A stretch of DNA of 11,073 nt from Pseudomonadota bacterium (GCA_009928265.1 RFPR01000063.1:1-11073); one strand, 5' to 3'. Numbered from the stretch's first letter, positions 1 through 7,293 are shown. Numbers and translations are program-made. Notes: generated by a model not told the origin, from the sequence alone.

Positions 1-128
1 TCCGAGCGCTCGATGTAGCGGCTCATCCAGTAGAGGGAGTTGGCCACGCGCGAGAGCATGACATGGGCATCGCGCCGGTCGTTGATCGGCTTCTGCGCGG
101 TGGGGAGGGGGAGAATCGTTTCGCTCAT
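1..128 (-). CDS. Alpha-E domain (DUF403) protein, N-terminal part only
   Basis: This is the start of a protein that leaves the window at its left edge; 42 complete codons are visible. After a short polar leader, residues 24-41 read MLSRVANSLYWMSRYIER, which is the hallmark opening of the alpha-E/DUF403 family. These all-helical proteins are almost always encoded beside circularly permuted ATP-grasp proteins, and here the gene starts 34 bases after the ATP-grasp stop codon. The family is thought to work with the ATP-grasp enzyme in forming or modifying a peptide-like product, but its biochemical role is not established. The ATG at 128-126 is the only start before the conserved motif apart from the internal methionine that begins it. 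No clear ribosome binding site is visible. The family call is sure; the function is not. Confidence 0.9.
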   Translation of the reverse strand, partial: MSETILPLPTAQKPINDRRDAHVMLSRVANSLYWMSRYIERS

Positions 129-162
129 CGTGAAAGGGAGTGAGGATGCCGTTTGTGCGTTC

Positions 163-1625
163 TCAGCTGTCGCCGTGCAGCACCCAGGTGTCCTTGGAGC
201 CACCACCCTGTGAGGAATTCACCACGAGCGACCCCTTCTTCAGCGCAACGCGGGTGAGACCACCCGGCGTGACCGTCACCTTCTCGCCGTAGAGGATGTA
301 AGGGCGCAGGTCGACATGGCGTCCCTCGAAAGCCCCGTCCGTATCGCCGTGGCACCAGGTGGGATGACGCGAGAGCGAGATCGGGTGCTGGGCGATAAAG
401 TTGCGGGGATTGGCCCTGATCTGCTCCCGGAAGCTCTCGATCTCCTCCTTGGTGGCCCAAGGGCCCATGAGCATTCCGTAGCCTCCGGCCTCGTTGGCGG
501 ATTTGACGACGAGTTTTTCCAAATTCTCCATGATGAAGACTCGGTCCTCGGGCTCGCTGGCGAGGAAGGTTCCCACGTTCGGAAGAATCGGATCCTCTCC
601 GAGGTAGTATTTGATGATCTTGGGGACGAAGTAGTAGACCACCTTGTCGTCGGCCACTCCCGTTCCGATGCTGTTGGCGAGGCTGACGTTGCCCGAGCGG
701 TAGGCATGGACAAGGCCGGGGACGCCCAGCAGGGAATCGGAACGGAAGACCGTGGGATCCAGGAAGTCGTCGTCGATGCGGCGCGGCGGTAGATCACGTC
801 GACCGGGACAAGGCCCGAGGTCGTGCGCATGTAGACGCGTGCATCGCGGACCACGAGGTCGCGGCCCTCCACGATCGGGATGCCCATCTGGCGGGCGAGG
901 AAGGAGTGCTCGAAGTAGGCGCTGTTGAACACACCCGGGGTCATGAGCACCACATTGGGCTGGGAGGTAGTGAGTGACGGCGGCGAGACGTACTGGAGGA
1001 CCTTGCGCAGATCGGCGGCGTAGCTATCGACCGGATGGACGCGCGCGGACCGATAGAGATCGGGGAAGGCGCGCTTAAGAGCTGCGCGGTTCTCCAGCAT
1101 ATAGCTGGCACCTGACGGACAGCGCAGGTTGTCCTCGAGTACCAGGTAGTTGCCCTGCCGGTCGCGGATCAGGTCTGTGCCGCAGATGTGGACATAGATG
1201 TCCTTGGGCACGTTGAATCCCATGAACTCGCGCCGGAAATGCTTCGCACCGAGAATGTAGTGGGGCGGGATGACGCGGTCCTTGAGGATCTTCTGCTCGT
1301 GGTAGATGTCGTGCAGGAAGAGATTGAGCGCGGTGATGCGCTGGATCAGTCCCTTCTCGATGGTCTGCCATTCGGTGTCGGGAATGACGCGCGGCACGAG
1401 GTCGAACGGGAAGATACGCTCGGTTCCCTGGTCGTCATTGTAGACCGTGAAGGTGACGCCACCCCGCATGAAGGCCAGGTCGACCGCAGTCTGCTTCCGC
1501 TTGTGCTCTGCTTCGTGGAGATGTTTCAGGTGCTCGGCGACGCGTGCGTAGTGGGGGCGGACAGCCCCCGATTCATCGAACATCTCGTCACAAAAATCAC
1601 CGCGGTCGTAAGTCTCTAGAAGCAT
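163..1625 (-). pseudogene. Circularly permuted ATP-grasp protein (DUF404/DUF407 type), frameshifted
   Basis: The family joins a carboxylate to an amine using ATP and usually sits next to an alpha-E protein, as here. The 5' part (1625 to about 788) opens MLLETYDRGDFCDEMFDESG and carries the metal/ATP-binding stretch LEDNLRCPSGASYMLENR. The 3' part (about 777 to 163) continues in another frame with VADDKVVYYFVPKIIKYYLG, GGYGMLMGPWA and the ending NSSQGGGSKDTWVL. The break is at a perfect tandem GCGGC-GCGGC (778-787, plus strand). Removing one copy restores YRRIDDDFLDP, the expected family sequence, and gives one protein of 485 residues, a normal length. Start 1625 is preferred over 1679 because family proteins begin at MLLETYD; the 18 extra residues look non-coding. 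As written, the 5' part reads on out of frame to 276. It could be a real recent mutation or an assembly error. The gene begins 86 bases after the redoxin stop, so it may belong to the tatA transcript. Confidence 0.9.
778..787. repeat. 5-bp perfect tandem duplication causing the ATP-grasp frameshift
   Basis: GCGGC is present twice in direct succession, and the period-5 pattern extends over 778-788. On the coding (minus) strand the duplication turns TAC CGC CGC ATC GAC into TAC CGC CGC GCC GCA TCG, so the conserved YRRIDDD motif becomes YRRAAS. The shift is the only defect seen in the gene. Confidence 0.9.
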
Positions 1626-1711
1626 TGGGAAGGAAAATTGGAGGTGGGGGGCATGAATCGGTTGCCTGAGATGAAGCAACTACCGGGCCAGCCTTGAGGG
1701 AAATAACCGCC

Positions 1712-2746
1712 TCACTTGTTGAGGAGTAACTCGTTGATCTTCAGTTGGTAGTTATCGCGGGCGTTCAGGAAAGCCAGATTTCCTTTCCTGTCGATCAGCC
1801 ACAGGGTGGGAAGTGTGTTGATCCCGAACTTCCGTGCGATGGCATTTTGCCATCCCTGCCCGTCGAAGGAGGTCGGCCAGAGGAGGTGGAGCGAATGCAT
1901 GGCTGCGTCCAGATCGGTCCTGTTGCGATCAAGGCTCACGGTCACCACGCGGAGGGAAGGAACGCTGTCGGCGTATTTTGCAAAGTATCCCATCCAGACC
2001 AGACTTGGCGCAGACTCCGCCGACCAGAAGACCACGGCCGTGACCTTGCCTCGTTCATCGGCCAGATCGACCTTGGTCCCGTCGGTGGCCGTGAAGCGGA
2101 GATTCACGGGTCTGCCGAGTTGCTGGAGTTGCAGTTGGTCGTCCTTGAGGCGCTGCAGGAGCGACTCTTCGGTGCAGAGCGAGAGGGCAAGCTCGAGCAG
2201 CTTCTTTTTCTCACCGGGGTGATAGTTGCTGAGGTCCGCCGCTTCCGCGAGCAGGCGCGCGGCGCGACGATCCTGCGGATAGTCTTGGGAGAATTGCATC
2301 GCTAGGGCACGGGCGTTCTCCCGCCTCGTATCAGGTGAGTCGCCGAGATCCTGCCACTGGAGGGTTATTCTGCGGAACATCGCCTCGGCACGCAGGTTCC
2401 TGTCGGGAACCGATCGCTCGAGTTCCTTGAGCTTTGAAACGGCCTTCTGGACGCCGGCCTTGTCTGTTTGCAGCGAAGCAAGGCGACCCTGTGCGGAAGC
2501 CAGGCGGATTCTCGATTCCCAGACATGAGGATCGTCGGGGGACTGGCTGAGGAAACGCTCATTGGCCGCGATCTGTGCGGTGAGCTTCCCGATCATGGCC
2601 TGCTTTGCCTTGGCCTGATCACGGGAGAGGGCGACCGGAGCGTCGAGAGCGGTGACGCTAGCCCAATCCGCCCGAAGTCCCTGCCCCATCGATAGGAGAG
2701 CAACCAAGGCCGCTGCAAGGCGGCATATCCCGGGATGCATGGTCAT
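1712..2746 (-). CDS. Secreted TlpA/redoxin-like protein without the CXXC cysteines
   Basis: The 344-residue protein has an N-terminal signal peptide (about residues 1-26, hydrophobic core AAALVALLSM). A charged helical segment with TPR-like spacing follows (about 40-205), then a thioredoxin fold (about 212-344). The fold is recognisable by TAVVFW at 236-241, the cis-proline motif INTLPTLWLID with P313, and the final RKGNLAF strand. Where TlpA/thioredoxins have C-G-P-C, this protein has S-A-P-S (245-248), so it should not catalyse dithiol exchange. Its only two cysteines, C8 and C191, are elsewhere. It is probably an extracytoplasmic binding or scaffold protein derived from a redoxin. The start ATG overlaps the stop of the upstream hydrolase gene as ATGA (2746-2743), which points to translational coupling. 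The substrate is unknown. Confidence 0.85.
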   Translation of the reverse strand: MTMHPGICRLAAALVALLSMGQGLRADWASVTALDAPVALSRDQAKAKQAMIGKLTAQIAANERFLSQSPDDPHVWESRIRLASAQGRLASLQTDKAGVQKAVSKLKELERSVPDRNLRAEAMFRRITLQWQDLGDSPDTRRENARALAMQFSQDYPQDRRAARLLAEAADLSNYHPGEKKKLLELALSLCTEESLLQRLKDDQLQLQQLGRPVNLRFTATDGTKVDLADERGKVTAVVFWSAESAPSLVWMGYFAKYADSVPSLRVVTVSLDRNRTDLDAAMHSLHLLWPTSFDGQGWQNAIARKFGINTLPTLWLIDRKGNLAFLNARDNYQLKINELLLNK

Positions 2747-3744
2747 GGCGTATTCTGTGGTTTGGGGGACGCGGCAGTTTTGGTTCGTGTTTTCCTGAGA
2801 GTGAGAACAAGGGGGCAGTGATCGCTTGCTTCCCGCCAGTAGGGAAAGCGTGCGATAGCCGACCGCCCGGAGTCGATCTCCGGTTCCAGTTTCTTGGAGA
2901 CCATCATGTAGTCAATCCGCGAGTAGACATCAGCGCTGGCCCAGTATTCCGTCCAGCCTTCCCCATTGCGGTCAGTCAGCGGCAGCGCCCTCAGACTGTC
3001 AGGCCACTCGGGCTTGCCGGAGATCTCCAAGAGGGTGCGGCTGTTCTTGGTGTCGTTGACGTCACCCATTACCACAAGCCGTGTCGCGGGATCCCGTGAG
3101 AGGATGTTCCGGACGTGCTTCCGTAGAAAGAGTGCCTCCGCCTCCCTGAGCTCTGTCGCATCATAGTCCGTCACCTCCAGCTTCGCTTTGAGGTGCACGC
3201 AGAGGATGCGAATCCGATAGCCCGGACTAGGTTCGATCGTGACGTCGAGGAATCCTCGCGGACTGTGCAGCGTCACTGAGCCGACCTTGAGGGGAATGTC
3301 GCCCAGCGAATGCCGCTCCACGATGGGAAAGCGGCTCAGCAGCGCGACATGACGCGACGTGTCTGGACCGTTTAGGTATTCAGCCTCGGCATAATCAAGT
3401 CCCGCCTTATGGAGTCGTCTCCTGAGATCCTCGAGTTGGGCAGGCGTTCCGATCTCCATCAACCCGATGATGTCGGGATTGATCTCCGCGATCGATTTGG
3501 CGACGGCGTCCCTCTCCGGTTCTGGTTTGCCGGCCTCTGCAACCATCTTGCCACCAATGAGACGGGGCATGGTGGTGTAATTATCCACATTGTAGGTGGC
3601 GATCCGGAACTCCCCTGGATCGCATGCGGGGAAAAGATCCCCGGCCCGGGAATAAGGGGCAAAGACAACCCCGATGAAATACCACGAGGCAAACAGCAGA
3701 GCCTTCAAGGCTCCACGAACGCTGAACCTACCGCTTGTCACCAC
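2743..3744 (-). CDS. Secreted endonuclease/exonuclease/phosphatase family hydrolase
   Basis: The 333-residue protein has the motifs of the DNase I-like metal-dependent phosphodiesterase fold in order: ATYNVDN (49-55), the metal ligand E97 in GLMEIG, the catalytic-histidine motif CVHLKAK (H184), GDVNDT (227-232, with D228 and N230), SRIDYM (D278) and SDHCP (D308, H309). All expected catalytic positions are present, so it should be active. A hydrophobic N-terminus (about 11-34, ending YSRAGD) looks like a Sec signal peptide; there is no twin-arginine motif. The start is GTG at 3744, with a second GTG directly after it, and a weak AAAGGG lies just upstream. It follows tatA by 9 bases and overlaps the redoxin gene by 4. 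The substrate cannot be told from sequence: nucleic acid, phospholipid or sugar phosphate are all possible for this fold. Confidence 0.9.
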   Translation of the reverse strand: MVTSGRFSVRGALKALLFASWYFIGVVFAPYSRAGDLFPACDPGEFRIATYNVDNYTTMPRLIGGKMVAEAGKPEPERDAVAKSIAEINPDIIGLMEIGTPAQLEDLRRRLHKAGLDYAEAEYLNGPDTSRHVALLSRFPIVERHSLGDIPLKVGSVTLHSPRGFLDVTIEPSPGYRIRILCVHLKAKLEVTDYDATELREAEALFLRKHVRNILSRDPATRLVVMGDVNDTKNSRTLLEISGKPEWPDSLRALPLTDRNGEGWTEYWASADVYSRIDYMMVSKKLEPEIDSGRSAIARFPYWREASDHCPLVLTLRKTRTKTAASPKPQNTP

Positions 3745-3753
3745 AGGCCCTTT

Positions 3754-4017
3754 CTAGGCCTGCTTCTGCTCGTCCTTCGCTGGTTCGTTAGCAACAGGAG
3801 TCGAGGGAGTGGCGGGCTTGGCCACTTCCTTGTCAAACTCCTCTTTGGCTTTCTTGAATTCGTTCACGCTCTGGCCCAGACCGCGGGCCAGTTCGGGGAG
3901 TCGCTTCGCACCGAAAAGGACAAGGACGATGATCAGGAGAACGATCAGATCCGGGCCGCTCGGCATGCCAAAGGCGAGGGGAAGCGAAAAACCGTGCTGG
4001 AGAAAGGAAGCGGTCAT
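3754..4017 (-). CDS. tatA: Sec-independent (Tat) translocase subunit TatA/TatE
   Basis: The 87-residue protein has one membrane helix (about residues 22-36, LIVLLIIVLVLFG). The family's hinge and amphipathic helix follow, FGAKRLPELARGLGQSVNEFKKA (35-57), then a charged tail rich in P, A, E and K. TatA proteins assemble in the inner membrane and help TatC move folded proteins with twin-arginine signals to the periplasm. Start 4017 is chosen over the methionine at residue 18 because AGGAAAG lies about 6 bases upstream of it, one of the few convincing ribosome binding sites in the window. No tatB or tatC is visible here. It is the first gene of the minus-strand operon and is divergent from the Wzy-like gene. 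Confidence 0.95.
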   Translation of the reverse strand: MTASFLQHGFSLPLAFGMPSGPDLIVLLIIVLVLFGAKRLPELARGLGQSVNEFKKAKEEFDKEVAKPATPSTPVANEPAKDEQKQA

Positions 4018-4162
4018 GCTTCTTTCCTACCACTCCGCCGCACCGGTGCAACAGACTTTCTTTGCCTACGAGCTGAATCCTGCGTCATTTAGAATCCTGA
4101 ATCCTGATTTCCGAATCCCCTTCACTCCTTTCAGGTTTTTCATCCATGTTTCTTTTCCCCTT
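4018..4162. promoter_or_regulatory. Divergent intergenic region between tatA and the Wzy-like gene
   Basis: This 145-base gap must hold the promoters for both the tatA operon (minus) and the membrane protein gene (plus). I could not pick out convincing -35/-10 pairs. It contains heptamer repeats GAATCCT (see the separate entry). Reading frames that cross it are not convincing as protein. Confidence 0.5.
4075..4119. repeat. GAATCCT heptamer repeats
   Basis: GAATCCT occurs at 4075-4081, 4092-4098 and 4099-4105 (the last two directly adjacent), with a variant GAATCCC at 4113-4119. They lie in the divergent region upstream of tatA and the Wzy-like gene. They may be a short repeat family or protein-binding sites; the sequence alone does not decide. 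Confidence 0.7.
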
Positions 4163-6568
4163 ATGAACCTCCTCTCCCTGCTGATTCTTCTCGGTGGATG
4201 CCTTGTCTCTGTCTTTCTGGAGGGCGGGCCGCGCCAGGGAGGTGAGGGGGCCTTCCTGCTGACGGCGGGAGTGGTGCTGATTCTTTGTCGACCGGCGCGG
4301 CCGACCTCCTGGTGGCTCTGGCTGGGGGGACTACTCGTCCTACTGACCTGCTCGGCGTCGTTACTGCCGATGGATCTCCTTCCCATACCAGCTTGGAAGC
4401 AGACCCTCGCTGCGATCCCGGCGATCACCCTCCCTCCGACGATTACCTGCGATCCCTATGCGGTGGCATTCTGGGTGGTGGCGCTGGCCGCGAGTATCGC
4501 GGTGGCGCTCTTCGTGCTGGGCCAGCCCATGCAGGGCGGCGCACTGCGGATCATTGCACTGGCAGCAGTGGCGGGATGCACCGCTTACGCCGTCACGGCC
4601 ATGGCCGCGTGGAACGGAGGATGGCACTACCCTTTTTTCAAACAGGAATCATGGGCTCAGCCCGCCTTCGGATTCTTTACGAACCGCAATCAGACCGCCG
4701 GATTCCTGCTGACCGGCGCAATCCTAGCGCTCGGAATGATCTGCCGTGGATTTATCGGAAGACGCTGGTTCTATGTTCTTGCCGGAGTCGCTGCCTTCAC
4801 CGTGCTCTGCTACTGCCTGCTCTTTCTTTCGGCATCTCGGGGAGGACTTGTCTTCCTTGTCATTGGATGTGCGATCTGGCTTGCCGGTCTGGGGGGATAC
4901 CGCTCCCGGAGCCTTATTACTATCGGCATTCTGATTATGGTCTTTATCGGGGTGGCCTTTATCCGATCTGACAGCGTCTTGTTGGAACGCTTCCTCGGCC
5001 GCACCGGGGAACTTGCAAAAATTGAGCAGGCCGATTGGATAAAGGATCGCCCCGTCAAGTCTGATGCTCGGATCGGAATCTGGCTTGATACCTTGGGAAT
5101 GATTCGAGAGCAGCCGCTGTCTGGATCGGGTCTCGGATCCTACCCGTTCGTCTATCAGTTTCATGCCAAGCGGAGCTTCTCGGAGATGACCGCGCTTCAT
5201 GCCGAGAGTTCCTGGCTGACCTTGGCTGCCGAGGCTGGAGTTCCCGCGCTCCTTGCCGTGCTGTGCTGCCTTGCCTTCCTGCTCACGGGGTTGCCTCGCT
5301 TGGAACGACTCTCAGGCCGCGACTGGCCCCTGCGGTGGGGCTTCCTCGCAGCGTTTTTTGCGGAGTTACTGCATGGACTCGTGGATGTCCCTTTGCACAA
5401 GCCCGAGCTGGGGTGGTGGCTCCTGCTGCTGGGAGCGATCGGATTCGCGCCTCTGGCGGAGACTGCGAATCCGGTTCGTATCGGGATCGGAGGCTGGCTC
5501 CAGCGGATGGTGCTGATTTTGGTTGGACTTGGATCGCTCCTGCTCGGCGGGTGGATGATTGCGGCTCAGTTCGGTAAGGCGCGATTCCTGCCTCCCTTTG
5601 CCGCAGCCGCATCCGAGCGGCATATCGAGTCCCTCTACCGCGAGGTGACTGATTTCTCCCCGGAGGCGGTCGCATCAGTCATCCGCAGAGAGATGGCTCT
5701 CCAGCCAGTCAATCCCCGGCTTTACTACCAACTCGGCTCCATGTTCCTGCTCACTCCCGGTGGAGTCGAGCAGGCCAAGTCCGAGTTCCAGGCTCAATTG
5801 GCTCTCTCGCCGAGTGACCCGATGTTTCCGAAATCGGAGGGATTGGCCCTTGCTCCTCATGATACGGAGGCCGCGGTGATGCTTTGGAGGGAGGCGCTGC
5901 GGCGCAGGCTTCTCATCGACGACTCGCCTAACTGCCCCATCCGCCGCAGCGAGGGACTCTTTTATTCCATGATCTCCGATGCCAAGGAGTACCCCGAGTT
6001 GGCCGCACGCCTTGGGGAACTTGCCACCCTTTCGCCTGAACTCCGTCTTCTATGGATTTCGCAGTCCACGGGTGATCCCTCCCTGATCATGGTCGAAGTG
6101 CAGGATGAGGCCTTTCTGCGGACACTCACGCCACGACAGAAAGTACGGCTTCTAGAGCTTTGGTATCAGCGTGGCGACCGGACAGCATTGGCCGCCTATC
6201 TGGATGCCCACCCCGAACTTGCCTCGGAGTCCGTGCCGGTGCGGGCTCTCATTCTCGCGGAGGGGCCGGATCCCCGGCAGGGATGCCAGCTTCTCCGAGA
6301 TACCTATCATCTTCAGCTTCCCGAGGCCGACGCTGACTCTGTTATCCGTCCCACGGATGAAGCGGTGCCATCGGCCCCACTTGCTGCCGCCTCCTATTAC
6401 ATGCTTCATGGCAATGTAGTGAGTGCTCGCAGGATCCTGACTTCGCCCGGTGTGTCGGGAGGGGCAGAAGTCTCGCGCCTCCGGGCTGCACTCGCGATCC
6501 GTGAAGGCCGGTGGAAAGACGCCGTCCGTCTTCTCCTAGACTATCTCCATCAATCGAAAAAACTTTAG
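4163..6568 (+). CDS. O-antigen ligase-like (Wzy_C family) membrane protein with C-terminal helical/TPR-like region
   Basis: The 801-residue protein has about ten or more hydrophobic helices in residues 1-467 and a soluble C-terminal half. Wzy_C/O-antigen ligase signatures are present: FFTNRNQTAGF (171-181), LFLSASRGGLVF (220-231), DARIGIWLDTLGMI (301-314), SGSGLGSYPFVYQFH (320-334) and LHAESSWLTLAAEAG (345-359). The last matches the usual HNxxLxxxxExG motif with H346. Such proteins transfer or polymerise lipid-linked glycans at the periplasmic face; the exact substrate is unknown. The C-terminal part includes NPRLYYQLGSMF and AKSEFQAQLALSPSDP (about 517-553), which look like TPR helices. The start ATG 4163 opens directly into the first membrane helix; the open frame extends upstream to 3809, but that stretch runs antisense through tatA and is non-coding in character. 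There is no ribosome binding site. It is monocistronic in this window. Confidence 0.88.
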   Translation: MNLLSLLILLGGCLVSVFLEGGPRQGGEGAFLLTAGVVLILCRPARPTSWWLWLGGLLVLLTCSASLLPMDLLPIPAWKQTLAAIPAITLPPTITCDPYAVAFWVVALAASIAVALFVLGQPMQGGALRIIALAAVAGCTAYAVTAMAAWNGGWHYPFFKQESWAQPAFGFFTNRNQTAGFLLTGAILALGMICRGFIGRRWFYVLAGVAAFTVLCYCLLFLSASRGGLVFLVIGCAIWLAGLGGYRSRSLITIGILIMVFIGVAFIRSDSVLLERFLGRTGELAKIEQADWIKDRPVKSDARIGIWLDTLGMIREQPLSGSGLGSYPFVYQFHAKRSFSEMTALHAESSWLTLAAEAGVPALLAVLCCLAFLLTGLPRLERLSGRDWPLRWGFLAAFFAELLHGLVDVPLHKPELGWWLLLLGAIGFAPLAETANPVRIGIGGWLQRMVLILVGLGSLLLGGWMIAAQFGKARFLPPFAAAASERHIESLYREVTDFSPEAVASVIRREMALQPVNPRLYYQLGSMFLLTPGGVEQAKSEFQAQLALSPSDPMFPKSEGLALAPHDTEAAVMLWREALRRRLLIDDSPNCPIRRSEGLFYSMISDAKEYPELAARLGELATLSPELRLLWISQSTGDPSLIMVEVQDEAFLRTLTPRQKVRLLELWYQRGDRTALAAYLDAHPELASESVPVRALILAEGPDPRQGCQLLRDTYHLQLPEADADSVIRPTDEAVPSAPLAAASYYMLHGNVVSARRILTSPGVSGGAEVSRLRAALAIREGRWKDAVRLLLDYLHQSKKL

Positions 6569-6602
6569 GAAACCGCGGTCCTTTAAGCTCATGTCCCTAG
6601 CA
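6569..6602 (+). other. Short spacer after the Wzy-like gene, possible weak hairpin
   Basis: The stretch just after the stop contains the palindrome ACCGCGGT inside AGGA...TCCT arms, followed by a short T run. It could be a weak terminator, but the stem is short and imperfect. Nothing else is visible. Confidence 0.25.
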
Positions 6603-6628
6603 GTGACGCAAGGACACCGGGGAGGGGG
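6603..6628 (+). repeat. Left copy of 26-bp direct repeat flanking the DUF433/DUF5615 module
   Basis: GTGACGCAAG followed by GACACCGGGGAGGGGG matches 7230-7255 at 23 of 26 positions in the same orientation (differences at repeat positions 11, 18 and 24). It lies immediately outside the toxin stop codon. Confidence 0.8.
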
Positions 6629-6949
6629 CTACTCAAATAAAATCTCTATGTAGTTGGATTCTCGCAGCGAATCCAAAGCCGACATTATGTTCTCAATATT
6701 CCGTTTGATTCTAGGCCATGAAGTAGTGGTCAGCACAATGATGGCAATTTTTCGTTCCGAGAGATTTTGCTGATATCTGAGATTCTGATCCGTGGTGATC
6801 AGCAGGCTTTAGCCCTCTCGTTCTGCTGCGGCTATCAGCTCTCCATTCGAGAGTTGGGACCATCCCATTTCCGCTGCCGTGTCTACTGGGTTAGGATGCA
6901 GGTGACGCCGAAGTGGAACGGGCGTTCCTTGATCAAAGAGGATTCTCAT
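6629..6949 (-). pseudogene. DUF5615 (PIN-like) toxin gene with an in-frame stop
   Basis: Reading from ATG 6949 gives a DUF5615-type protein that is complete except for a TAA at codon 47 (6811-6809). It opens MRILFDQGTPVPLRRHL, continues DTAAEMGWSQLSNGELIAAAEREG, then stop, then SLLITTDQNLRYQQNL, RKIAIIVLTTTSWPRI and ends NYIEILFE at TAG 6629. The full span of 106 codons is normal for the family. D6, E37 and the TTDQN aspartate (codon 54) match the acidic positions expected of this PIN-like ribonuclease fold. The residue usually found at codon 47 is aromatic, so one base change such as TAC or TAT to TAA would explain the loss. The start overlaps the DUF433 stop as ATGA. A 46-residue product lacking the ITTD site should be non-toxic. 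Confidence 0.85.
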
Positions 6950-7173
6950 GCAGCCACAGGAGAGGCCAGACTCTCCGAGGCAAATTCCAGAACGGCTTCA
7001 ACCTGGTGACGTTTTACGCCGGGGAACCATTCAAGAAACTCATCGACCGTAGCGCCATCCTCAAGGTTCTCAAAAAGAGACCTGACTGGAACACGGGTGC
7101 CTCGAAACAACCAAGCACCGCTTACACGGTCGCTGTGGCGTTCTACCTCCGTGCAGGCACTCCACTCTTTCAT
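6946..7173 (-). CDS. DUF433 family antitoxin
   Basis: This 75-residue protein has the family sequence in full: VSGAWLFRGTRVPVRSLFENL (17-37), GATVDEFLEWFPGV (40-53) and a final HQVEAVLEFA helix. DUF433 proteins have a winged-helix-like DNA-binding fold and are the usual antitoxin partner of DUF5615 PIN-like toxins. Here the partner follows directly with a 4-base ATGA overlap but carries a nonsense mutation, so the antitoxin is intact without an active toxin. A promoter-like TTGCGG-N17-TAATTT ends 6 bases upstream of the ATG. Plus-strand open frames across this stretch are antisense shadows. Confidence 0.87.
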   Translation of the reverse strand: MKEWSACTEVERHSDRVSGAWLFRGTRVPVRSLFENLEDGATVDEFLEWFPGVKRHQVEAVLEFASESLASPVAA

Positions 7174-7208
7174 AAGCTCAAATTAACCCCAGAGATCCTG
7201 ATCCGCAA
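7174..7208 (-). promoter_or_regulatory. Putative promoter of the DUF433/DUF5615 pair
   Basis: On the minus strand TTGCGG (7208-7203) and TAATTT (7185-7180) are 17 bases apart, and 6 bases separate the -10 box from ATG 7173. That would start transcription at or next to the A of ATG. The match to consensus is moderate. It is supported mainly by the same geometry at the two neighbouring TA modules. Confidence 0.4.
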
Positions 7209-7229
7209 GCCCTGCGACCGTTCCTCCAA

Positions 7230-7255
7230 GTGACGCAAGAACACCGAGGAGGTGG
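7230..7255 (+). repeat. Right copy of 26-bp direct repeat flanking the DUF433/DUF5615 module
   Basis: GTGACGCAAG followed by AACACCGAGGAGGTGG pairs with 6603-6628 in direct orientation (23 of 26 identical). The two copies bracket the whole DUF433/DUF5615 cassette and its promoter. Confidence 0.8.
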
Positions 7256-7265
7256 GCAGCACCGG

Positions 7266-7293
7266 TTGACAACTGGATCTTATGATATATCCT
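7266..7293 (+). promoter_or_regulatory. Putative leaderless promoter of the phd-vapC pair
   Basis: A perfect -35 box TTGACA (7266-7271) is followed after 16 bases by TATCCT (7288-7293, TANNNT form). The ATG begins 6 bases later at 7300, so the transcript would start at the start codon. No ribosome binding site precedes the ATG, in agreement with a leaderless mRNA. Confidence 0.5.

Noticed and set aside
276..777. Out-of-frame tail of the 5' ATP-grasp fragment
   Set aside because: The sequence after YRRAA has no family similarity, while the other frame carries the conserved C-terminus; it is a product of the frameshift, not a new domain.
778..787. Programmed ribosomal frameshift in the ATP-grasp gene
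   Set aside because: No slippery heptamer or downstream structure is evident, and removal of exactly one 5-bp repeat unit restores the conserved protein, which mutation or error explains better.
316..792. 158-codon plus-strand open frame
   Set aside because: It is antisense to the ATP-grasp gene, whose minus-strand product is strongly family-like; open frames of this size are common opposite GC-rich genes.
1188..1619. 143-codon plus-strand open frame
   Set aside because: Antisense to the 5' half of the ATP-grasp gene, with no recognisable protein character.
1745..2305. 186-codon plus-strand open frame
   Set aside because: Antisense to the redoxin-like gene, which has a signal peptide and a clear thioredoxin fold.
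3809..4162. Upstream extension of the Wzy-like open frame
   Set aside because: It runs antisense through tatA and through intergenic repeat DNA; membrane-protein character begins at ATG 4163.
6767..7233. Two plus-strand open frames across the DUF433/DUF5615 region
   Set aside because: The minus strand encodes both family proteins; the plus-strand translations show no conserved pattern.
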